In this document: one piece after another, positions 51,609 through 56,419 of the stretch
Numbering within the stretch: position 1 is the first letter of the stretch
Layout: each line of letters starts with the position of its first letter
IMG/VR virus record: IMGVR_UViG_3300006802_000112
Location: 1-56,419 of that record
Origin: a virus
Length of the DNA stretch: 56,419 bases
Direction: 5' to 3' (one strand)
The notes under the pieces: generated by a model
What the model saw: the letters and a program-made list of their open reading frames with translations, nothing else
Database searches by the model: none
What the model was told of the DNA's origin: nothing
Position numbers and translations under genes: made by a program

Positions 51609-54575
51609 TTATTCAAATTTGTAACCTAATTTTTTTAATCTAAGATAGGTATCTTTATCTACCTCATCTCCTATTTTGTAATCGTTTATAGAACCCCCTT
51701 CTTTCATGTCATAGTCTAACAATGACTTAGCTATATCGAATGCTGATTTATTATATCTAGTAATTTTTCTAGCCTCTTTTGGATTTGTTATAAATTCATT
51801 ACCAGTAATATCTTTGATTATCATATTTTCTAAAATATCTGTATCTCCCATTTTATCTTTGCCCCAATTTGCTTTTTGATAAGCAACTCTATCTAAGACT
51901 TCTTGAGAAGGAATATACTCTTTATTACCATAACCACGATTTAAAATGTTTTCAGTTCTAGTTGCAAGTCTAATATTTTTTAAACCTTCTCTAGCTCTAT
52001 TAAAAATATCTTTATATTCATCAGTACCTTTCTCTAAAAAAGTATATTCTTCAGAATCATCATCATATTTTGTGATAATTGGTTTTTTGAATAAATAAGG
52101 CTTTTGAATCCTATATCCTATAAATGGATTTTCAGGACTTTCTACATCAGTGAAGTTAAATTGTGGAAGGTTATGAACCTTAATAGCTTCTGACTTTGGA
52201 TCTGTAATAAAATCCCAATGTTCTTTTTTTGAACCCCCTCCTTGAAAGTTAAATCTTAAATTAAAATTAGAAGATATTCCTGAAGGAACTCTTGTAAAAT
52301 TTCCTGATTGGTCAGGATAACCAAATATTTGTTTATTTGCTCCAGCTCCTATAGAAAATTTACCAAGATTTTTTTGAAGATTTATAAAATAGTCTCCTTT
52401 AAAATATGGATTAGTTTTTATATCATATGGTAGGTATCCACCTATTGTACCTTCTAGTCCAAGTTCATTGCTACCTAAAGTGGCTAATCCAAAAAATCCT
52501 TCTGGGGATGGCTCTGCGAATGCATATTTATATATATTTGATGGTTTATAATTATTTTCTGGTAATCCTAAATTAATAGATGGAACTTCTGTGTTTAATA
52601 ATTTTTCTTTTAAATCAAGATATTTTTCTAAATCTGTTGTTGGTATTTTTTTTGATTTACTATTTTGATTATTTAAATAATTAAAACTATCCCCCATTTG
52701 AAATTTAGGTATTAAGCCCCCTTCTTTTTTATATCTCCAATCTGTATATTTTAAATCTATTCCTAGAGGATTTTTAGTGCCTTGTTCAATAGATTTTCTT
52801 AAAGATTCTAATTCTTGCGGATTATTTTTAATAAGGTTTAAAAGCTCTACATTTTTTTCAGTAATTGGTAAATAATTCCTTGCTTTAGCGGGGTTATAAA
52901 ATTGTGGATTTAATATTGGTTCAACGTTTCCTCTATAAAATGCATCAAAATATCTTAATTGCCCTGATGGGCTATGCCCTATTCCTCCGCTAGTTATACC
53001 TGAGCCTAATTCTTTTAAAGCTTGATTTATAGCTTCTTTTGATTCAGCACCAACACCTTTGTATAAACCAATTTCTGCATCTTTTAGGTTCATGTATGGA
53101 TAATCATATTTTGAACCAAATAAAGGTGTCTCAGAATATCCTCCACCAGATGTTGTGTAACCTTGTGTACCTTTTGAAGGGGGACTAAATCCTATATAAC
53201 CAGTATTTTTGCCATCTACATATATTTGTATAGATTTAGGATCATGTGGGCTTGGTTTTAATTCTATATTTAAATTTGGATTTTTCTTTATTCCTAATCC
53301 TTTACCACTTAATTTTTTGTTAGCATTTTGTACAGCTTTTTTAAGTAACTCTATAGGGTTTTCTGTTGTTACTACTTTTGGCTTATTTACAAATGATTCC
53401 CAACTTGGACCAGCTGTATAAATTTGTGCACTTTCCATTGCTAATCTTTCTGCTGGTGTTACAGGTTTAAGCATTTGTTTTACACCTCTAACAATTGATG
53501 GTCCAACAGCTGGTGCAACCATAGCTGCATCTAATAAACTATGCAATCCTAAGTTATTACTAAAAAAATCTTTAGTTAAATGTGTTGCACCTTGCATTGC
53601 TCCAATAGCCATACCTGGTGGAGTAAAATATGCGGCAGTTGTAAATGCTGGGTTATTTATAGTTTTTTCAACACCCATTTTAATAAACTCATCTCTTTCT
53701 TTTTGAGTAGGTTTGTAGGATGGGTCTTCCCACCATTTTTTATCTTGATTTTTTAAAGCTTTTAAATGTGCTTGAACTACTTTTTTATCTTCTTTATATA
53801 ATTGTTGTTCTTCAGTTGGTTTAGTTTTTTGGTTAGTATTTAATTTATGTAAACTTTGTGTATATGGATTGTAACCCCAATTACCAGAATACACACGTTT
53901 TCTAATCAGGTCATCATATGTTTGATTGTCAGAATATCTTGCTCTAGAGTCAAACCAATTAGAATTATCTTTTAGTGTAAGTATTTTGTTTGGTGTCTCT
54001 CCAGCAGTTTGATATTTTGGTATTGAGCCTCCTTTTTGATAATCTGTTTTCCAAGAGCCCATTCCAAATGCTAGTGCAGCTTCTTTGTTTTTTCCAAAGT
54101 TATATACTTCACCTCTTCTTTCTGCTTCTTTATAAATTTTCATCCAATCTTCTTCATTAGACATATCTACCCATGATTTATCTTCGTTTTGAAATAAGCT
54201 AGGGAATGATACCCAATTACCATTAGGTAATACTTCTGCTCTCATTAAATGAGAAGATACTGTTTCATCTAGATTTTGTCTTACACCCATTCTTTTTTTT
54301 GGCGAGTATTGTCCCCCAAGCTGGTGATTGTCTAGTGGTTTTTCTATAACATACTTAACATTATCTGAGAATTTATAGTTTTTGCCAGGCATCATTTTTT
54401 TGTACTCTAAAATTTTGCCTATTCCAATACCTAATATAGGACCTTTTTTCAATGGTGTTCCGTCATCTTCTTTCATTGTTATTTTGTTAGATGGGATAAC
54501 ATTAAATGGTCTATTTACATGTGGGCTATTCTTTTTATAGCCTTTTTTTGATATGTTAAGTATTTTATTTATCAT
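51609..54575 (-). CDS. Virion-type protein with GG-x-IPKYQ modules, 988 aa
   Basis: Residues about 95-180 hold a block typical of large Bacteroidota phage proteins: 'SSHLMRAEVLPNGNWVSFPS' and 'ERRGEVYNFGKNKEAALAFG', ending at 'GSWKTDYQKGGSIPKYQTAG'. The motif returns as 'KKEGGLIPKFQMG' (about 617) and 'MKEGGSINDYKIG' (about 960). About 310-365 is weakly hydrophobic ('TPPGMAIGAMQGATHLTKDF'). About 500-560 has 'GLYKGVGAESKEAINQALKE' and 'GGIGHSPSGQLRYFDAF', reminiscent of an acetyltransferase-like polyvalent module, though this is uncertain. The end matches the motif-bearing ends of its neighbours, suggesting modular descent. Confidence 0.55.
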   Translation of the reverse strand: MINKILNISKKGYKKNSPHVNRPFNVIPSNKITMKEDDGTPLKKGPILGIGIGKILEYKKMMPGKNYKFSDNVKYVIEKPLDNHQLGGQYSPKKRMGVRQNLDETVSSHLMRAEVLPNGNWVSFPSLFQNEDKSWVDMSNEEDWMKIYKEAERRGEVYNFGKNKEAALAFGMGSWKTDYQKGGSIPKYQTAGETPNKILTLKDNSNWFDSRARYSDNQTYDDLIRKRVYSGNWGYNPYTQSLHKLNTNQKTKPTEEQQLYKEDKKVVQAHLKALKNQDKKWWEDPSYKPTQKERDEFIKMGVEKTINNPAFTTAAYFTPPGMAIGAMQGATHLTKDFFSNNLGLHSLLDAAMVAPAVGPSIVRGVKQMLKPVTPAERLAMESAQIYTAGPSWESFVNKPKVVTTENPIELLKKAVQNANKKLSGKGLGIKKNPNLNIELKPSPHDPKSIQIYVDGKNTGYIGFSPPSKGTQGYTTSGGGYSETPLFGSKYDYPYMNLKDAEIGLYKGVGAESKEAINQALKELGSGITSGGIGHSPSGQLRYFDAFYRGNVEPILNPQFYNPAKARNYLPITEKNVELLNLIKNNPQELESLRKSIEQGTKNPLGIDLKYTDWRYKKEGGLIPKFQMGDSFNYLNNQNSKSKKIPTTDLEKYLDLKEKLLNTEVPSINLGLPENNYKPSNIYKYAFAEPSPEGFFGLATLGSNELGLEGTIGGYLPYDIKTNPYFKGDYFINLQKNLGKFSIGAGANKQIFGYPDQSGNFTRVPSGISSNFNLRFNFQGGGSKKEHWDFITDPKSEAIKVHNLPQFNFTDVESPENPFIGYRIQKPYLFKKPIITKYDDDSEEYTFLEKGTDEYKDIFNRAREGLKNIRLATRTENILNRGYGNKEYIPSQEVLDRVAYQKANWGKDKMGDTDILENMIIKDITGNEFITNPKEARKITRYNKSAFDIAKSLLDYDMKEGGSINDYKIGDEVDKDTYLRLKKLGYKFE

Positions 54576-54576
54576 G

Positions 54577-56419
54577 CTATATATTTATTAATATTTCACT
54601 AGCTCCAACCCAAGCTTCTTTATTTCTTTGTGTTCCTAACATTTTTTTAGATATTACTCCATCTGAAGCTAATGGTTTTACATTCATACTTCCAGAGTCA
54701 GATTGTAAGAAATGAACTTCTTTACCTCCTGTTTCCTCTTGTATTTTAAATGCTTCTTCTAAAATGTCTTTTAAACTACCAGTTACCTTTTTAACAATTT
54801 TTCCATCATCTGATATTATAGTAACTGTAGCTCCCAAATAAGGACCAAATTGATTTAATTTATCTATTTCAAGCCATTTATCACCATAGTTTCCTTTACC
54901 TCCTGACACTCTTAAGTTATGAGTTTTATCCCCTGATTTTTCAGTTGTTAGTAATATACCTTGATTTCTAAAGTTTGTATCTCTAGAATCTAGTTTAACT
55001 TTTTTCTTATCTTTACTTATTTCAAAATCACTTAACTTAGCCCAACTTTGTCGATATACATTTTTATCTTCAAAATCTCTCTCAGTTAAATCTTCTATTT
55101 TTACAACTTTTGCAATATATTCACCAGGAGTATCTGTTGGTATCCTTACTGTAGCAAATTTTCTTTCTGTATCTTTTTGTTCTAACACTTCTCGTTTTAA
55201 TTGATTTAATTCATTTTGTGCGTATGAATGTTGATACCCATCTGTAAAATCTTGGTCATATAAATACTCACTTATAAATATAGAGTTTGTAGCATCTGTT
55301 CTATTTTCTTTTTTTCCTTGTCTTGGTTGATAAGTAACCCTTATACCATCTGACATATCTATATAAGTTTTACTATAAATTTGTCCATAATCATCTTTAT
55401 AGGTCTTATCTCCTAAGGTAATTTTTCCTTTTAGTCTATTGCTTGATAAACCTTCAAGGTAAGGGTCTACTTTCTGTGATTCTTCGTCTATTATGAATCT
55501 TTTTGTAGATGTTTCTTTTTGAATTTCTTGTGTTTTTTGTTTGGGTAAATATTTTGAAATAAGATTTTCCGTTTCTTTTTCGATAAAGGGTTTTTGAATA
55601 TTTTTAATTGGAAACTTATCAAAGGTATTGTATGGCTTATCCATTAAGCTAGGTGGTTTTAAGTTATCTTCTATTATAGAGTCACCTTCTATTATATCTA
55701 TATTTAAGTTTACTTCACTTTGATCAATTTCTTCTTCTTCCACTAGGTTCTTACCCTCTGATCTATCTTTAGTGTCTTTTACTTGTTTAAAGTAATCGTC
55801 TAGCTCTGAAGGATTATCTAAGGGTGCTTCCTCTAAATATGTCTCAATTTTTGTAAATGTTCCTTCATCACCAAAAAGTTCTTCTATTGATTCATTTATA
55901 TTATCTAAAATAGAGGGTTCAATTTTATTACGTCCTGAATTTTCCCAACTTTCGTTTATCTCTACAAGTTTAATTAAGTCTTCTTGAGTAATTAATGGTT
56001 CTTTAAGAGGTCTACCAAGTGGGTCTAATTGTTGTTCTTTATCGGTTTCTATTTCTGGTGTGTATCCTTCCGCTTGTGAAATAAGTTCTATTAGTTTAGT
56101 GTCGAAACTTTTTTCTTCAGTGTCTTTAACTTTTTCTTTTTCGCCTTCATTAAATTCTCTAGTTGCTTCAATTAAATCTTCAGGAGAAATTGGGTATTCT
56201 TTTTTAGTGTCCTTAGTTATTTTTTCTTTATTTTTATTAAATTCTCTAGTTGCTTCAATTAAATCTTCAGGAGAAATTGGGTATTCTTTTTTAGTGTCAA
56301 TTTTAGAATAATCTGATTCTTCAAATACATCTTGCCAAGTTTTTAATTCTGGTATAGTTGTAGGTTTTTCTGATTTTCTTTTATCTTCAATTTTAGAATA
56401 ATCTGATTCTTCAAATACA
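54577..56419 (-). CDS. Late protein of unknown function, 5' end outside window
   Basis: The frame is open from the right edge of the window to the stop, 613 residues visible; an internal GTG at 55743 is not a convincing start because coding continues upstream with strongly acidic sequence. The visible N-terminal part carries two in-frame duplications: 'VFEESDYSKIE' twice (90-base period) and 'DTKKEYPISPEDLIEATREF' twice (87-base period). The C-terminal 250 residues are better structured, with 'RVSGGKGNYGDKWLEIDKLN' and 'VHFLQSDSGSMNVKPLASDG'. No family is recognised. It may be a structural protein with a flexible acidic arm. The stop is followed by 1 base before the 988-residue gene. Confidence 0.6.
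   Translation of the reverse strand, partial: VFEESDYSKIEDKRKSEKPTTIPELKTWQDVFEESDYSKIDTKKEYPISPEDLIEATREFNKNKEKITKDTKKEYPISPEDLIEATREFNEGEKEKVKDTEEKSFDTKLIELISQAEGYTPEIETDKEQQLDPLGRPLKEPLITQEDLIKLVEINESWENSGRNKIEPSILDNINESIEELFGDEGTFTKIETYLEEAPLDNPSELDDYFKQVKDTKDRSEGKNLVEEEEIDQSEVNLNIDIIEGDSIIEDNLKPPSLMDKPYNTFDKFPIKNIQKPFIEKETENLISKYLPKQKTQEIQKETSTKRFIIDEESQKVDPYLEGLSSNRLKGKITLGDKTYKDDYGQIYSKTYIDMSDGIRVTYQPRQGKKENRTDATNSIFISEYLYDQDFTDGYQHSYAQNELNQLKREVLEQKDTERKFATVRIPTDTPGEYIAKVVKIEDLTERDFEDKNVYRQSWAKLSDFEISKDKKKVKLDSRDTNFRNQGILLTTEKSGDKTHNLRVSGGKGNYGDKWLEIDKLNQFGPYLGATVTIISDDGKIVKKVTGSLKDILEEAFKIQEETGGKEVHFLQSDSGSMNVKPLASDGVISKKMLGTQRNKEAWVGASEILINI
56149..56298 (-). repeat. 63-base direct repeat, 87-base period, in the partial late gene
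   Basis: Identical copies at 56149-56211 and 56236-56298 keep the frame and encode 'KKEYPISPEDLIEATREFN' twice. Confidence 0.85.
56301..56419 (-). repeat. 90-base-period repeat at the window edge
   Basis: A 29-base stretch at 56301-56329 recurs at 56391-56419, where the window stops, so the repeat may continue. It encodes 'VFEESDYSK' twice in frame. Confidence 0.7.

Noticed and set aside
56149-56419. Direct repeats as a CRISPR array
   Set aside because: Only two copies each, long units with frame-keeping periods, and they encode protein in an open frame.

Overview
The window looks like part of a virulent-type phage genome infecting a Bacteroidota host, most likely a flavobacterium. The evidence is: dense, overlapping, AT-rich genes in two opposed blocks; a phage replication and nucleotide module; Bacteroidota-type promoters (TTG-N19/20-TAnnTTTG); a lipoprotein of a kind common in Flavobacteriia; and late proteins with the GG-x-IPKYQ-G and H-L-M...GSWK features that I associate with phages of this phylum. 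Neither a major capsid protein, portal nor terminase is recognisable, and both ends cut through genes, so this is only part of the genome. No tRNA, CRISPR array, insertion sequence, integrase or reverse transcriptase was seen.

Left block, + strand, 1-19285. Bases 1-5071 hold a cut C5 DNA methyltransferase, a DenV-like UV-damage glycosylase and about twenty small overlapping genes. Among these are five one-helix membrane peptides, a zinc-ribbon protein, a hotdog acyl-CoA thioesterase, a secreted repeat protein, a zincin-like protein and a MazG-like NTP pyrophosphatase. Bases 5091-8507 hold a RecB-like PD-(D/E)XK nuclease, a DEDDy exonuclease and PhoH. Bases 8583-11386 hold class Ia ribonucleotide reductase (nrdB, nrdA) between two strong hairpin terminators. 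Bases 11472-19285 hold the replication module: a NinG-like HNH protein, a possible helicase loader, a DnaB-like helicase broken by a frameshift, a T7-like family A DNA polymerase, a Prim-Pol primase and an SF2 helicase. Together these make dNTPs, open and copy the genome, and process recombination intermediates.

Right block, - strand, 56419-19287, transcribed leftward. It encodes late, probably virion, proteins, most of them very large (873 to 1936 residues). The upstream five (54577-56419, 51609-54575, 48691-51606, 46010-48631, 43318-46008) end at a terminator at 43257-43287. One carries LysM and lytic-transglycosylase-like domains, and four share short GG-x-IPKYQ-like motifs. Next come a 1070-residue and a 1746-residue protein, an 1838-residue polyvalent protein (ADP-ribosyltransferase-like, zincin and 'QSD' domains), a 247-residue protein and a 1936-residue protein. 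Two tiny genes, a beta-helix tail-spike-like protein, a small protein and a beta-helix lipoprotein finish the block, one base from the convergent helicase gene. I infer that many of the giant proteins are packaged and injected; nothing in the sequence proves it.

No stretch over 300 bases lacks a gene. The longest gap (43180-43317) holds a terminator and a promoter-like box.
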